From Methanocella_A sp963792125 (lineage in GTDB: Archaea; Halobacteriota; Methanocellia; Methanocellales; Methanocellaceae): a stretch of DNA of 64,000 nucleotides. This document shows, in pieces, positions 33,841-43,301 of this stretch. The first letter of the stretch is position 1; every line of letters starts with the position of its first letter. Location: assembly GCA_963792125.1 (NCBI GenBank), contig CAWBVA010000004.1, forward strand, positions 62,001 to 126,000. The letters run 5' to 3'. Made by a program: the position numbers and the translations under genes. Below the pieces are notes generated by a model. It was given only the letters and a program-made list of their open reading frames with translations. It searched no databases and was not told where the DNA came from.

Positions 33841-35115
33841 ATGAGTTTCCTTGAAAGCGCGAAAAAAGGCATTGTTACCGACGAGATGAAGTCGGTCGCA
33901 CAGTCCGAGGGCGTTACCCCCGAGTTCGTCCGGCGCGGCGTGGCCGCAGGCCATATAGTGATACCTGTCAGCCCGTACCGTGATGTGCGGGCAGTAGGTA
34001 TCGGCAAAGGCCTGCGGACCAAAGTGAATGCGTCTATCGGCACATCGTCCGACATCGTGGATGTCGAGCAGGAGATCAGGAAGGCGAGGATCGCAGAAGC
34101 GTCCGGCGCGGATACGCTGATGGAGCTCTCGACCGGCGGCGACTTCGCGGATATCCGGAAAAGGGTGTGCGCCGCTACCACGTTATCAGTCGGCAGCGTC
34201 CCGCTTTACCAGGCTTTCATCGAGGCGGCCAGGAAATACGGCGCGGTCGTCCATATGAAAGAAGATGACTTGTTCCGCATTACTGCGGAGCAGGCGAAGC
34301 TGGGCACTAACTTCATGGCCATCCACACAGGCATCAACCGCATCACCGTAGAGCGTCTGCGCAAGCAGGGCCGGCACGGCGGACTCTGCAGCCGTGGCGG
34401 CGCCTTCATGACCGCCTGGATGATCCACAACGAAAAGGAGAACCCGCTATACAGCGAGTTCGACTACCTGCTCGAGATACTGAAAGAGCACGAGGTCACT
34501 CTCTCCATGGGAAATGGCATGCGTGCCGGGGCGGTTCACGACTCCACGGATCGCGCGCAGATCCAGGAACTCATTATAAACTCGGAGCTTTCGGACCAGT
34601 CGCACCGGTCCGGGGTGCAGACGATCGTCGAAGGTCCCGGCCATATCCCTATGGATGAGATCGAGGCGAACGTGATCCTCATGAAGCGTATGTCCGGCGA
34701 GAAGCCCTTCTATATGCTTGGGCCGCTGGTGACCGATATCGCACCGGGTTACGACAACATGGTCGCTGCGATCGGCGCTTCGCTGTCATCCGCATACGGT
34801 GCGGACTTCATCTGCTATGTGACCCCGGCGGAACATCTTGCTTTACCCAACGAGGAAGATGTACGCACCGGTGTTATGTCGGCGCGGTTGGCTGCCCATA
34901 TAGGTGACATGATAAAATATGGCAGGCGGGACCAGGACCTCGAGATGGGGCACGCCCGTAAAAATCTCGACTGGAACCGCATGTACGAGCTAGCGCTGGA
35001 CCCCGGCTACGCGCGCGAGGTCCGGGCCAGTCGGATGCCCGAGGACAAAGAGGCCTGTACCATGTGCGGAGACTATTGTGCTCTGAAAATTGTAAAAGCG
35101 AACCTGAACCTGTAA
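33841..35115 (+). CDS. thiC: Phosphomethylpyrimidine synthase
   Basis: The 424-residue radical-SAM enzyme has the ThiC blocks SGADTLMELSTGGDF, GGLCSRGGAF, VEGPGHIPMDE, and the C-terminal cluster-binding Cys motif CTMCGDYC. It rearranges aminoimidazole ribotide into the hydroxymethylpyrimidine phosphate of thiamine. Its length suits the archaeal/short form. It has its own promoter and is divergent from the FtsZ-like gene. Confidence 0.95.
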   Translation: MSFLESAKKGIVTDEMKSVAQSEGVTPEFVRRGVAAGHIVIPVSPYRDVRAVGIGKGLRTKVNASIGTSSDIVDVEQEIRKARIAEASGADTLMELSTGGDFADIRKRVCAATTLSVGSVPLYQAFIEAARKYGAVVHMKEDDLFRITAEQAKLGTNFMAIHTGINRITVERLRKQGRHGGLCSRGGAFMTAWMIHNEKENPLYSEFDYLLEILKEHEVTLSMGNGMRAGAVHDSTDRAQIQELIINSELSDQSHRSGVQTIVEGPGHIPMDEIEANVILMKRMSGEKPFYMLGPLVTDIAPGYDNMVAAIGASLSSAYGADFICYVTPAEHLALPNEEDVRTGVMSARLAAHIGDMIKYGRRDQDLEMGHARKNLDWNRMYELALDPGYAREVRASRMPEDKEACTMCGDYCALKIVKANLNL

Positions 35116-35157
35116 GCGGTGGGAATAACTGCCCGGACATGGCGGGCTTCTCCAGTT

Positions 35158-35823
35158 TTATTTACCATACGACAGCCGGTCTGCCATGAACCGGGGCAGC
35201 CCCGCCTCGATGATGCCGTCCTGGACTTTCTTGATATCGTAGCCGACGCGGCGGATCTCGAAGTTGCCCGTATCAGAGTCCCAGATGCCGTAGCTGGCCC
35301 GGGGATCGCCGTCCCGGGGCTGGCCTACGCTGCCAGGGTTCAGGATTTTCTTGTCGCCGCAAATCTCTACCATGGGCACATGGGTGTGACCAAACACGAC
35401 CACACTGACCTCGAACGGATCAAAGATCCTGCAGAACCGCTCGTGGTCGTTCTCATAGACGAACTCCTCCAGCCGGTTCGGGCCGCCGTGGTATACGGTG
35501 ACCCCGTTCAGGTCGATGTGCTCCGGTAATGTCTCGATGAACCTGAGATTGTCCCGGGTCAGGTTGTCGACGGTCCACCTGATCGTCTGGGTCGCCATGC
35601 GGTTGAACCACTGGGTGTCTCCGGAGACCACAGCGTTGTCGTAGTTGCCCCTGACGCATTTGACACGATATTTCTTAAGCAGTTCTACAGTCTCGTTCGG
35701 AAAAGGGTTGTACCCGACGATGTCGCCTGCGCACAGGATGGCATCGACCTTGCCCATGTCCTTGAGCACCGCTTCCAGCGCGACGGCGTTCGCGTGTACG
35801 TCTGCAATGAGACCGATTCTCAT
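35158..35823 (-). CDS. Metallophosphoesterase (YfcE/MJ0936-like)
   Basis: The 221-residue protein shows the calcineurin-like metal motifs in order: LIADVHANAVAL, CAGDIVGYNP, VRGNYDNAV, and GHTHVPMV. The family comprises small phosphodiesterases acting on cyclic nucleotides or similar esters. The substrate is unknown. It follows phoU on the same strand after about 130 bases and might be coexpressed with the phosphate genes, though the gap suggests its own promoter. Confidence 0.85.
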   Translation of the reverse strand: MRIGLIADVHANAVALEAVLKDMGKVDAILCAGDIVGYNPFPNETVELLKKYRVKCVRGNYDNAVVSGDTQWFNRMATQTIRWTVDNLTRDNLRFIETLPEHIDLNGVTVYHGGPNRLEEFVYENDHERFCRIFDPFEVSVVVFGHTHVPMVEICGDKKILNPGSVGQPRDGDPRASYGIWDSDTGNFEIRRVGYDIKKVQDGIIEAGLPRFMADRLSYGK

Positions 35824-35953
35824 TTTTTCGTTTCGCTCCCGGTGATAGTACAGGCACGGACCTGATTTAAATAGTTGTCAGGGTCGTTTTGCATAAACTG
35901 ATTGCAAATTAATCACTGAAAAAGCGATTAAAAACGGCAGGAAACGGGCCAGG

Positions 35954-36607
35954 TCACCTGATCAAAACCCTTTCCCCTGTGACCATGTACACGGTGCGGG
36001 ACGCGATGGAGCAGGAGTGGTCGGCGGCCCGTTCCAGATACCGGGCGACGAATGACAGGTGGGATGCCATGTCGATGGACGACGGGTCCCTGATCATCTC
36101 TTTGATCAAATCGCGGCGGACGCGGTCGTACTGTGCGTCCACTACATCGTCTCTGGCCGCCAGCGACTTAGCCAGGGCCACGTCTCGCGTATGGAACGCT
36201 TTGAAGCTATCCTCGATCATGGCATGTACGTTCTTGTACATATCGCAGATGTCGTTGATCTCCGGGAGCAGCGGCTCTTTGCCGATCCTGATCGTGATCA
36301 CGCTGATGTCGAACGCCAGCCGCGAGAACCTCCGGCAGTCGGTGAGCACCTTCAGGATGGTGCCGATCATGCGCAGGTCGCCGGCCATCGGCTGCTGGAG
36401 GGCGAGCAACTCGATGCATTTGTTCTCGAGCTCGATTTCCTTGTCAGCCATTTCCTCGCTTTTCTTAATGATCTCCTGTGCGAGCCCCGTGTCCTTGTTC
36501 ACCAGGGCCTTCAGCGACCGGGACAGGATGTCGAGCGAGTCCTCGCCCATCTGGTAGAAGTCCTGTTCCAGCTTATTGATTTGTTCCAGGTAATATTCTC
36601 TCGACAT
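35954..36607 (-). CDS. phoU: Phosphate transport regulator PhoU
   Basis: The 217-residue all-helical protein consists of two PhoU three-helix bundles, each with the acidic metal-binding pattern (EEMADKEIELENKCIEL and RYLERAADHSCSIA). PhoU damps the Pst transporter and phosphate signalling when phosphate is sufficient. It lies 19 bases after pstB, the last gene of the pst operon. Confidence 0.9.
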   Translation of the reverse strand: MSREYYLEQINKLEQDFYQMGEDSLDILSRSLKALVNKDTGLAQEIIKKSEEMADKEIELENKCIELLALQQPMAGDLRMIGTILKVLTDCRRFSRLAFDISVITIRIGKEPLLPEINDICDMYKNVHAMIEDSFKAFHTRDVALAKSLAARDDVVDAQYDRVRRDLIKEMIRDPSSIDMASHLSFVARYLERAADHSCSIASRTVYMVTGERVLIR

Positions 36608-36626
36608 GTCACTTACTCCCGCGATG

Positions 36627-37388
36627 TCAACCGAACCTGCCGGTGATGTAATCTTCCGTGCGCTTATGCGACGGGGTCTCGAACAGCTTTCTTGTGTTGT
36701 CGTACTCGATCAGCTCCCCCATCAGGAAGAAGGCGGTGCGGTCGGAGACCCGGGCCGCCTGCTGCATGTTATGGGTGACAATGACGATCGTGTACTTTTC
36801 CTTCAGGGTCCGCATCAGGTCTTCGATCTTCGACGTGGCGATAGGGTCCAGGGCCGATGCAGGCTCGTCCATCAGGATGACCTCCGGCTCTACCGCCAGG
36901 CACCGTGCGATGCAGAGGCGCTGCTGCTGGCCTCCGGAGATGCTCAACGCCGAATCGCGCAGCCGGTCCTTCAGCTCGTCCCAGAGGGCAGCCTGCCTGA
37001 GGCTATGCTCGACGATGCGGTCCAGCTCCTGCCTGTCCCGGGTGCCGTGGATGCGCGGGCCGTAGGCGACGTTGTCGTAGATCGACATGGGGAAGGGGTT
37101 CGGCTTCTGGAAGACCATGCCAATCTGCTTCCTGAGCGCTACGACGTCGACGTCCGGGTCGTAGATGTTTTTGCCCTTGAACGTCAGGCGCCCGGTTACA
37201 CTGGCACCAGGTATGAGGTCGTTCATGCGGTTCAGGCAGCGGAGGAACGTGGACTTGCCGCAGCCCGAAGGCCCGATAATCGCGGTGATGCTGTTCGCTC
37301 CGATGCCCATGTTGATGTTTTTCAGGGCCCGGATCCTGCCATAGTACAGTGACAGGTCCTCTGCCTCGATGATATCTGTATCAGCCAT
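36627..37388 (-). CDS. pstB: Phosphate ABC transporter ATPase
   Basis: The 253-residue ATPase has Walker A GPSGCGKST, the PstB-type KNIYDPDVDVVALRKQIGMVFQKPNPFP, the signature LSISGGQQQRLCIAR, and Walker B VILMDEPASALDP. The HNMQQAARVSD segment is typical of PstB. It powers phosphate import through PstCA, and its gene directly abuts the pstA stop. Confidence 0.95.
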   Translation of the reverse strand: MADTDIIEAEDLSLYYGRIRALKNINMGIGANSITAIIGPSGCGKSTFLRCLNRMNDLIPGASVTGRLTFKGKNIYDPDVDVVALRKQIGMVFQKPNPFPMSIYDNVAYGPRIHGTRDRQELDRIVEHSLRQAALWDELKDRLRDSALSISGGQQQRLCIARCLAVEPEVILMDEPASALDPIATSKIEDLMRTLKEKYTIVIVTHNMQQAARVSDRTAFFLMGELIEYDNTRKLFETPSHKRTEDYITGRFG

Positions 37389-38237
37389 TTATCTCCTGCC
37401 GCCTATTTTTCTCACGTATCTCTGAGTCATGTAGTTGCTTGCCAGCGTTATTGCCAGTATCATGATCAGCAGCGCTGCCGACGTCCCGAACGCCTTCGGG
37501 AGGGAAATGTTCTGCGTCGCCACGATGAAGGCGTGCAGTGTCATCGGCCGTACCGGGTCGGACAGCGACGTAGGTATCTGTGCCACGCCGCCGACGGTCA
37601 GCAGAAACACCGCTGTCTCCCCGATGATGCGGCCCATGCCAAGCATGATCCCGGTGACGATGCCGGGGATCGCCGTCGGCAGTACTATCCGGCGTATCGT
37701 CTGCCACCTGGTGCTGCCCAGTGCCAGGCTGCCTTCCCTGAAGGATCGCGGGACGACCTTGATGGCCTCCTCGGAGACACGCAGTATGATGGGCAGCGCC
37801 ATGAACGCCACGGCGAGGCTGCCCGACAACAGCGAGAACCCGAAGCCCATGTAGATGACGAACAGCAGGTAGCCGAACAGCCCGATCATGATCGACGGGA
37901 TGCCCGCCAGGCTGTCTGCGCCGAACCGGACCAGTTGCGTGAGACGGTTCTCTCCGGCGTACTCGGCCATGTAGATCGCTCCCCCTACGCCCAGCGGCGT
38001 CGCCACCAGCAGCGCAATCACCGTTATGTACACGGTGGCCACGATCGTGGGGAATATGCCACCCTCCCGGCCGGCATGTACCGGGGAGCCTGCCAGGAAT
38101 CCCGGGGTCAGCTCGCCGACGCCGTTCAGCAGGATGTACAGGGTGATTAGCAGCAGGATGACGATCGTCAGTATCCCGCAAAGCCAGAGCAGAGATATGC
38201 CGATCTTATTAGTCAGGTATCTCGCGTCCGTCGGCAT
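37389..38237 (-). CDS. pstA: Phosphate ABC transporter permease PstA
   Basis: The 282-residue membrane protein has six predicted helices. The transporter coupling motif EGSLALGSTRWQTIRRIVLPTAIPGI and the GMGRIIGETAVFLLT block are typical of PstA. It lies three bases after the pstC stop and abuts pstB. Confidence 0.93.
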   Translation of the reverse strand: MPTDARYLTNKIGISLLWLCGILTIVILLLITLYILLNGVGELTPGFLAGSPVHAGREGGIFPTIVATVYITVIALLVATPLGVGGAIYMAEYAGENRLTQLVRFGADSLAGIPSIMIGLFGYLLFVIYMGFGFSLLSGSLAVAFMALPIILRVSEEAIKVVPRSFREGSLALGSTRWQTIRRIVLPTAIPGIVTGIMLGMGRIIGETAVFLLTVGGVAQIPTSLSDPVRPMTLHAFIVATQNISLPKAFGTSAALLIMILAITLASNYMTQRYVRKIGGRR

Positions 38238-38240
38238 GGC

Positions 38241-39100
38241 TCACACCTTGCTCCCGCTGATGCCGTAGCGCCTCGCGAACAGGATCACGCCGTTGAAGAT
38301 CATGACGATGACCAGGAGCACGATGCCGATGGCGAACAGCGCGGTCTGGTGGAGCCCCGACGAGTATCCCCATTCGCTCGCGATCACGGCGGTAAGCGGA
38401 TATACCGGGTCCAGCAGGGAGGAAGGGATGAGCCCCACGCCGCCGCAGACCATGACCACCGCCATTGTCTCGCCGACGGCCCGTCCCATGGCCAGTACCG
38501 CGCCGGTCACGATGCCCGACATTGCCGATGGCACGACAATGCCCCTGATCATCTGCCATTGCGTTGCGCCCATGGCCAGCGACCCTTCCCTCAGCTCCCG
38601 GGGACCGCCCGCATCGAGTCCTCGGAGATGCTGATGATCGTCGGCAGCACCATTACCGCCAGCACAAGGCCGCAGGCAAGCACACTCTGCCCCGGTCCGC
38701 CCAGATGGCTCATGATGAACGGCACGATGATGACCAGACCGAACAGGCCGTACAGGATGGAGGGTATCCCGGCCAGCGTATCGATCGCCGGCCGCAGGAC
38801 GTCCCGGACCCACAGGGGTGCCACCTCCGCGATCAATATCGCACAGCCCAGTCCAAGCGGGAGCGCAAGTACCAGTGCCAGGACTGTGATCGCTAAGCTG
38901 CCGACTATCAGCGGAAAGATGCCGTATATGTCGAAGTCCGGCTTCCACGACGGCCCGAAGATGAATGATACAATTCCCTGGCCAGTCAGTACCGGGAGAC
39001 CATTCGCGATGATAAAGACGAAAATCAACAATATGATCAATACGGATGACAGAGCGCAAGCTAAGAGTAATGCTTCAATCGTCTTTTCTCCCGTTCTCAT
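38241..39100 (-). pseudogene. pstC: Phosphate ABC transporter permease PstC, frameshifted
   Basis: The N-terminal two thirds read in one frame from ATG 39100 (helices, GPSWKPDFDIYGIFPLIVGS, RPAIDTLAGIPSILYG). After about 38605, in a CCCGGGG run, the coupling motif EGSLAMGATQWQMIRGIVVPSA and the last helices read in another. The joined protein has about 286 residues and every PstC feature. Because all other pst genes but pstS are intact, a one-base sequence error is as likely as true loss. Confidence 0.85.
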
Positions 39101-39145
39101 TTATCGCACCTTTCAAATGAATATTTTAACGTTTATTGTAAAATG

Positions 39146-39166
39146 CGACGGGGCTTTGCCCCGTCG
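39146..39166 (-). terminator. Stem-loop between pstS and pstC
   Basis: A perfect 9-bp GC-rich stem (CGACGGGGC / GCCCCGTCG, 3-base loop) lies 11 bases after the pstS stop, followed on the minus strand by AT-rich sequence. In this place it probably ends most transcripts and protects the pstS 3' end, raising binding-protein levels over the membrane components. Confidence 0.7.
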
Positions 39167-39176
39167 GCTAATACAC

Positions 39177-40050
39177 TTATAGTATGCTGACCAGGTTGCT
39201 CTTAGTCAGGATGTCCTGACCATCCTTGCCGGTCACGTACTTGATGAACTCGATGACGGCCGGGCTGGTCGGGTCTCCCCTGGTGATCAGCAGGAAAGGC
39301 CGCTGTACAGGGTAGGACTTGTCCTTGATGGTCGCAATGGACGGGGCTACGCCATTGATCTTGAGGGCCTTGACGTCAGAGCTAAGCTCGCCGAAGGAGC
39401 AGTAGCCGATGGCCCGGGGGTTACCCTTGACCGACTGGATCATGTTGAGCGTATTCGTGGCCTGCAGTGCTCTGTCCGTGACATTGGTCGGCTTCATGAC
39501 AAGGTCGTTAAATGCTGTCCTGGTGCCTGAGGAGGCCTCACGCTGGTAGACATCGATGGCCGCATCGTTGCCGCCGACATCCTTCCAGTTAGTAATTTTG
39601 CCCGCGAAGATATCGACGATCTGCTGCTTCGACAGGTTCGTGACGCCATTGGCGTTGTTCACGATGACTGCGATGCCGTCGTAGGCGATGACCGTGCTCT
39701 TCAGGTCCGCATCCGTCTGCGGCGGTCAGCGCCCGCGAGGACATGCCGATGTCACAGGTACCCGCTTGGGTCGACTTGATGCCGGTGCCGGAGTCGCTAA
39801 TCAACACGTTAACCTTGACGCCCTTGTGCAGCGCCTCGAACGCCGGTTTGATGTATCCTTCGATGCTCGGTCCTACCGACGAGGAGCCCGCGACGGTGAT
39901 CGTCCCGGACAACGAGTCAGAAGTCCCTGTCGGGACCGCCGTCGGAGTCGAGGTCGGTCCCGTCGTCGAGCTGGTGCACCCCAGCACAATTGATGTTGTG
40001 CCAATGATAGCAATTGTCAATAGAGCAATCAGTAACTTTTTACTAATCAT
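39177..40050 (-). pseudogene. pstS: Phosphate-binding lipoprotein PstS, frameshifted
   Basis: From ATG 40050 (GGAG site upstream) there is a signal peptide ending in the lipobox-like VLGC and a Thr/Pro/Ser spacer. Phosphate-site motifs follow: GSSSVGPS and ISDSGTGIKSTQAGTCDIGMSSR. Near 39720 the frame shifts. The C-terminal half (LSKQQIVDIFAGKITNWKDVGG, REASSGTRTAF, GYCSFGEL) continues in another frame to 39177. The joined length of about 290 residues is normal. It is the first gene of the operon. Confidence 0.85.
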
Positions 40051-40124
40051 TTGCTTGTTCTCCTTGAAGCGATCTGGGTCGCTCCGGGTTGTTAAACATA
40101 ACCTCTTTACAAACAATAGCACTA

Positions 40125-40141
40125 TATAGAATATATAAAAA
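40125..40141 (-). promoter_or_regulatory. pst operon promoter
   Basis: On the minus strand TTTTTTATATATTC is a good archaeal TATA box. It lies about 85 bases upstream of the pstS start and is flanked by further AT-rich TATATAG sequence. No operator is evident. Confidence 0.5.
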
Positions 40142-40255
40142 ATCGCGATAATGCGCATCAGCACGGGTAACGCATGCCGATTAAAACGATGGCACCGGCC
40201 CGGTCACCATACTTTCGAGGCGACCTTGTAACAGCAGGATAAAAAGATATCGGGC

Positions 40256-40417
40256 TTATGCCCTGACGCTTTCTGTCATGTTCAGCGGTGCCCTGAAGAG
40301 GCAGTCAAGCTTGCCGCCCCGGCACCGGTACCAGAATAAACAGTCCCCACAGGGGCTAGCCTGTAACACAGACTGTATATCCTTTATTGTTCCGTTATTC
40401 TTTTCTGTTTTTACCAT
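40256..40417 (-). CDS. Possible 53-residue Cys-rich small protein
   Basis: ATG 40417 opens a 53-residue frame whose middle has C-x2-C-x5-C-x6-C (CGDCLFWYRCRGGKLDC), a plausible zinc or iron-sulfur site. It fills part of the 460-base gap between pstS and the AbrB-PhoU gene. No ribosome site is clear, so a leaderless mRNA would be needed; AT-rich sequence does lie upstream. I recognise no family. Confidence 0.4.
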   Translation of the reverse strand: MVKTEKNNGTIKDIQSVLQASPCGDCLFWYRCRGGKLDCLFRAPLNMTESVRA

Positions 40418-40510
40418 GATTCATAGGATAGGTCCAGCCCGGTATATAGTTTTAGGCAATAAATTATATAGATATATATAGATTGTACCGCTTTTTAAGC
40501 GGTTCTTCCG

Positions 40511-41521
40511 CTATGGCTTGGAGGATACGGCGGAATTGATCGCCGTCTCCGCGATGTTGCAGCCGTAGTCGCATACCCTGTCGATGCTGTCCAGGATGAT
40601 GCCCAGCGGCACCGAGACATCGGAGTTCAGCCGTAGCAGCGACTCATCGATCTTCCGTATACGCTCCGTAACTTCGATGCGCAGGACGAAAGCCGTGTTT
40701 GCCTGGGCGATGTTCTTCTTGAACAGCGCGTCGACCGCATCTTCTACGGTCTTCATGGAGAGCCTGTTGACCTCCTCGATCTCCCTTATGATCTCTTCCG
40801 GGATCGGCTTATAGCCGATCTGAATGACCATGTGGCATATCTTGCTCGCATGGTCGCCTATCCTCTCGATCTGATATGAGGAAAGGCGCATGTCGAGGTG
40901 CTCTTCCATGGATATGTCGAACTTGTCGGCGATGGAGATGTCCCTCATGACCATGCGGAACTGCTTGGAGACCAGCAGGAACAGCTTGTCAACTTCGCTG
41001 TCACGCTCCGCGACGTCTTTGGCCAGGTCAAAGTCCTTGTCCTTCAGCGCCGTAATCGCGTTCTCCTGCATATGGCTGGCGATCATGAACATGCGCTTGA
41101 TACTCTTCTTCACGGGCAGCTCGGCCGGGTTCAGCACGTCCTGCAGCACGATCTTATCCGAGGTCTCCTCGATGATCTCCGGGCCGATGAGCATGTTCAC
41201 CGTCTTCCTCACCGTGTCACGCTGCCTGGCCAGGATTTTATTGGCCTTCAGCTCGATGGAGTTGTACCCGGCGATGTAAGCGCCGATAATCTCCCGCACG
41301 AGATTGTCCCCGTCTTTGCCATCGATGAAAATAGTCTTGGTATAATGCACTTCGGGCACGTTCCTGGCCCTGACGGCCAGCGAGCCGTCGGACTGCGGGA
41401 TCAGGCTGACTTCCTCGCCGCCCTTGAGATTTACCTTATTAGCCCATGACTTGGGGAGCGAGACGATAAGCGTCGTGCCGCCGGTGATCTGGACTTTGCG
41501 CGTTTCCATATTCTCTCTCAT
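40511..41521 (-). CDS. AbrB-PhoU fusion phosphate-uptake regulator
   Basis: The roughly 336-residue protein has an N-terminal SpoVT/AbrB-type swapped-hairpin DNA-binding domain (RKVQITGGTTLIVSLPKSWANKVNLKGGEEV). Two PhoU helical bundles follow, with acidic repeats (ERDSEVDKLFLL, YQIERIGDHASKICHM). This architecture is common in archaea and is taken to be the DNA-binding regulator of phosphate genes. The start could be 41521 or 41509 (METRKVQ). A TATA-like TAGATATATAG lies about 30 bases upstream, giving an almost leaderless mRNA. It is adjacent to the pst operon on the same strand. Confidence 0.85.
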   Translation of the reverse strand: MRENMETRKVQITGGTTLIVSLPKSWANKVNLKGGEEVSLIPQSDGSLAVRARNVPEVHYTKTIFIDGKDGDNLVREIIGAYIAGYNSIELKANKILARQRDTVRKTVNMLIGPEIIEETSDKIVLQDVLNPAELPVKKSIKRMFMIASHMQENAITALKDKDFDLAKDVAERDSEVDKLFLLVSKQFRMVMRDISIADKFDISMEEHLDMRLSSYQIERIGDHASKICHMVIQIGYKPIPEEIIREIEEVNRLSMKTVEDAVDALFKKNIAQANTAFVLRIEVTERIRKIDESLLRLNSDVSVPLGIILDSIDRVCDYGCNIAETAINSAVSSKP

Positions 41522-41599
41522 ATGACTACCAGAACCCACTATATATCTATATTCTACCTATAGATGTTATATAATACTATATAGACTATATATAAGCAT

Positions 41600-41680
41600 T
41601 GGAGCATTGGACACGAAGGGCACTAAGGGCACGGAGGCACGGAGTTTCCCTACCCCGGTGCCCTCCGTATTAGAAAGGTA
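41600..41680. repeat. Short G-rich tandem motif and hairpin upstream of rlmE
   Basis: This stretch contains several copies of a GGGCAC-type unit (GACACGAAGGGCACTAAGGG, then GGCACGGA twice). A downstream GGTGCCCTCCGT can pair with them. It lies between the divergent AbrB-PhoU and rlmE genes. The style resembles the CGCCAAG hairpins but the heptamer differs. Confidence 0.45.
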
Positions 41681-41714
41681 GATAACACATACACGCCGAT
41701 ACGGAGAATGAAAT

Positions 41715-42482
41715 ATGCCAAGAAAGAAACGAGACATGTACTATAACAAGGCCAAGCAGATGGGATACCGGTCCCGGGCCTCGTTCAAGCTGCAGTACAT
41801 CAACGAGAAGTATCATATCATCAAGAAAGACGATGTGGTAGTGGACCTGGGCGCCGCGCCGGGCGGCTGGCTGCAGGTAGCAAAAGAGCTGTCGGAAGGC
41901 ACCGTCATCGGCGTCGACCTGCAGAAGATCGAGCCTATCGAAGGCGTGACGACCATCAAGGGCGACATGACCTCTGACAGGATACAGGCGAAAATTTTCG
42001 AGTCGGTCGACGAGGTCGACGTGGTGATCTGCGATGCGGCCCCGAACCTGTCAGGCAACTGGGCGCTGGATCATGCCCGCTCTATCGAGCTCAGCGAGGT
42101 CGCGCTCGGCGTGGCCAGCCATCTGCTCAAGCCGGGCGGCAACTTCGTGGTCAAGGTCTTCCAGGGCGACATGTTCGACGCCTTCTTAAACAAGGTCAGG
42201 GGACGCTTTTCATTCGCCACGGCGTACAAGTCGCAGGCTTCGCGCTCACAGAGTGCAGAAATCTACGTGATCGGCAAGGGTTTCCTGACGACCACTGTAC
42301 GGAAAGGGGATGTGGTCGACGTGACCGTCCAGTCACTGGGCAAGGACGGCGACGGCATAGCCTATGTCAATGACTTCGTAGTCTTTGTCAGGGGCGGAAA
42401 GCCCGGGCAAAGGCTCAAGGTCAAAATCAAGGACGTGAAGCCGTCCTTCGCATTCGCCGAGCCGGATAAACCCAAAAAGTGA
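41715..42482 (+). CDS. rlmE: 23S rRNA 2'-O-ribose methyltransferase RlmE with TRAM domain
   Basis: The 255-residue enzyme begins with the RrmJ-type YRSRASFKLQYIN and has the SAM-binding VVDLGAAPGGWLQVA. The K-D-K-E catalytic set falls in ASFKL, CDAAPN, VVKVFQG and SAEIYVI. The last 60 residues are a TRAM domain (VVDVTVQSLGKDGDGIAYV...PGQRLKVKI), typical of the archaeal form. It methylates a uridine 2'-OH of the large-subunit rRNA. The ATG has GGAG upstream. Confidence 0.93.
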   Translation: MPRKKRDMYYNKAKQMGYRSRASFKLQYINEKYHIIKKDDVVVDLGAAPGGWLQVAKELSEGTVIGVDLQKIEPIEGVTTIKGDMTSDRIQAKIFESVDEVDVVICDAAPNLSGNWALDHARSIELSEVALGVASHLLKPGGNFVVKVFQGDMFDAFLNKVRGRFSFATAYKSQASRSQSAEIYVIGKGFLTTTVRKGDVVDVTVQSLGKDGDGIAYVNDFVVFVRGGKPGQRLKVKIKDVKPSFAFAEPDKPKK

Positions 42483-42656
42483 TATTGAATCCGGCGTGCC
42501 TGGTATCCCTTGCGCCTTTTCAAGATTGCGTGCATTAATGTCAGCACGTACGCGCGGAGACCGATCACGTCATGGTGTCCGCTGTGACGACACGACGGAG
42601 TCTCGTATGTTCCGCCTCGCAAGCGATGATCAGCGAGGGATGAAGACACCGACATT

Positions 42657-43301
42657 TTATAGCTTGATTTCCTTTTTGCCTTTGTGGCCCGCATGTGCAT
42701 GGCCACGGGTGACCTTGTACCACACGTAGAGAATAAAAGCAAGGACGCCGATGACCGTCAGGATGTCAAAATATATCCAGTAATCCTCCAGCGCATCCCA
42801 GTTTTCGCCCAGTACCACGCCTGCATACGCCAGCGCAAAGCACCAGGGCACCGAGCCGACGAAGGAAAAGATCGCGAACCGCTTGAAGTCCATCCTGGCG
42901 ATGCCCGCAGGCAAAGAGACGAACGTGCGTACGATGGGCAGGAGTCGGGCAATGAATACTGTCCAGACGCCATAGCGTTCAAACCATCCGTGGGCAATGT
43001 CGATCTCGTGCCTGGTGATCAGGATGTACCTGCCGTATTTCTCCAGCAGCGGCCTGCCGCCGTAGTAGCCCACGGCATAGGATAGTACTGAGCCGATCAG
43101 GCAGCCGATGCTGCCTGCCAGGCCCACCTCGAAGATGCCCAGGGTACCTCGCTGCACCGCGAATCCGGCGAACGGCATGACGATCTCGCTGGGCACCGGC
43201 ATGCAGGCACTTTCCAGTGTCATAAGGAAGATAATGCCCGGGTAGCCGAATGTACCGATGAGGTTCGTGATGTAGTCGCTGAGAAATTCAAAGAGGACCA
43301 A
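42657..43301 (-). CDS. DedA-family membrane protein
   Basis: The 214-residue protein is a DedA/VTT membrane protein: YITNLIGTFGYPGIIFLMTLESACMPVPSE at the N-terminus, GCLIGSVLSYAVGYYGGR, and the FIARLLPIVRTFVSLPAGIARM motif with its Arg and Pro. Family members scramble or flip lipids and affect membrane homeostasis. The TTG start is supported by GGTGTGAT upstream and a TATA-like AAATATAATAAG. Confidence 0.88.
   Translation of the reverse strand: MVLFEFLSDYITNLIGTFGYPGIIFLMTLESACMPVPSEIVMPFAGFAVQRGTLGIFEVGLAGSIGCLIGSVLSYAVGYYGGRPLLEKYGRYILITRHEIDIAHGWFERYGVWTVFIARLLPIVRTFVSLPAGIARMDFKRFAIFSFVGSVPWCFALAYAGVVLGENWDALEDYWIYFDILTVIGVLAFILYVWYKVTRGHAHAGHKGKKEIKL

Noticed and set aside
40278..40481. 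67-residue plus-strand frame upstream of the AbrB-PhoU gene
   Set aside because: No ribosome site and an unlikely composition; the minus-strand Cys-rich frame over the same bases is more credible.
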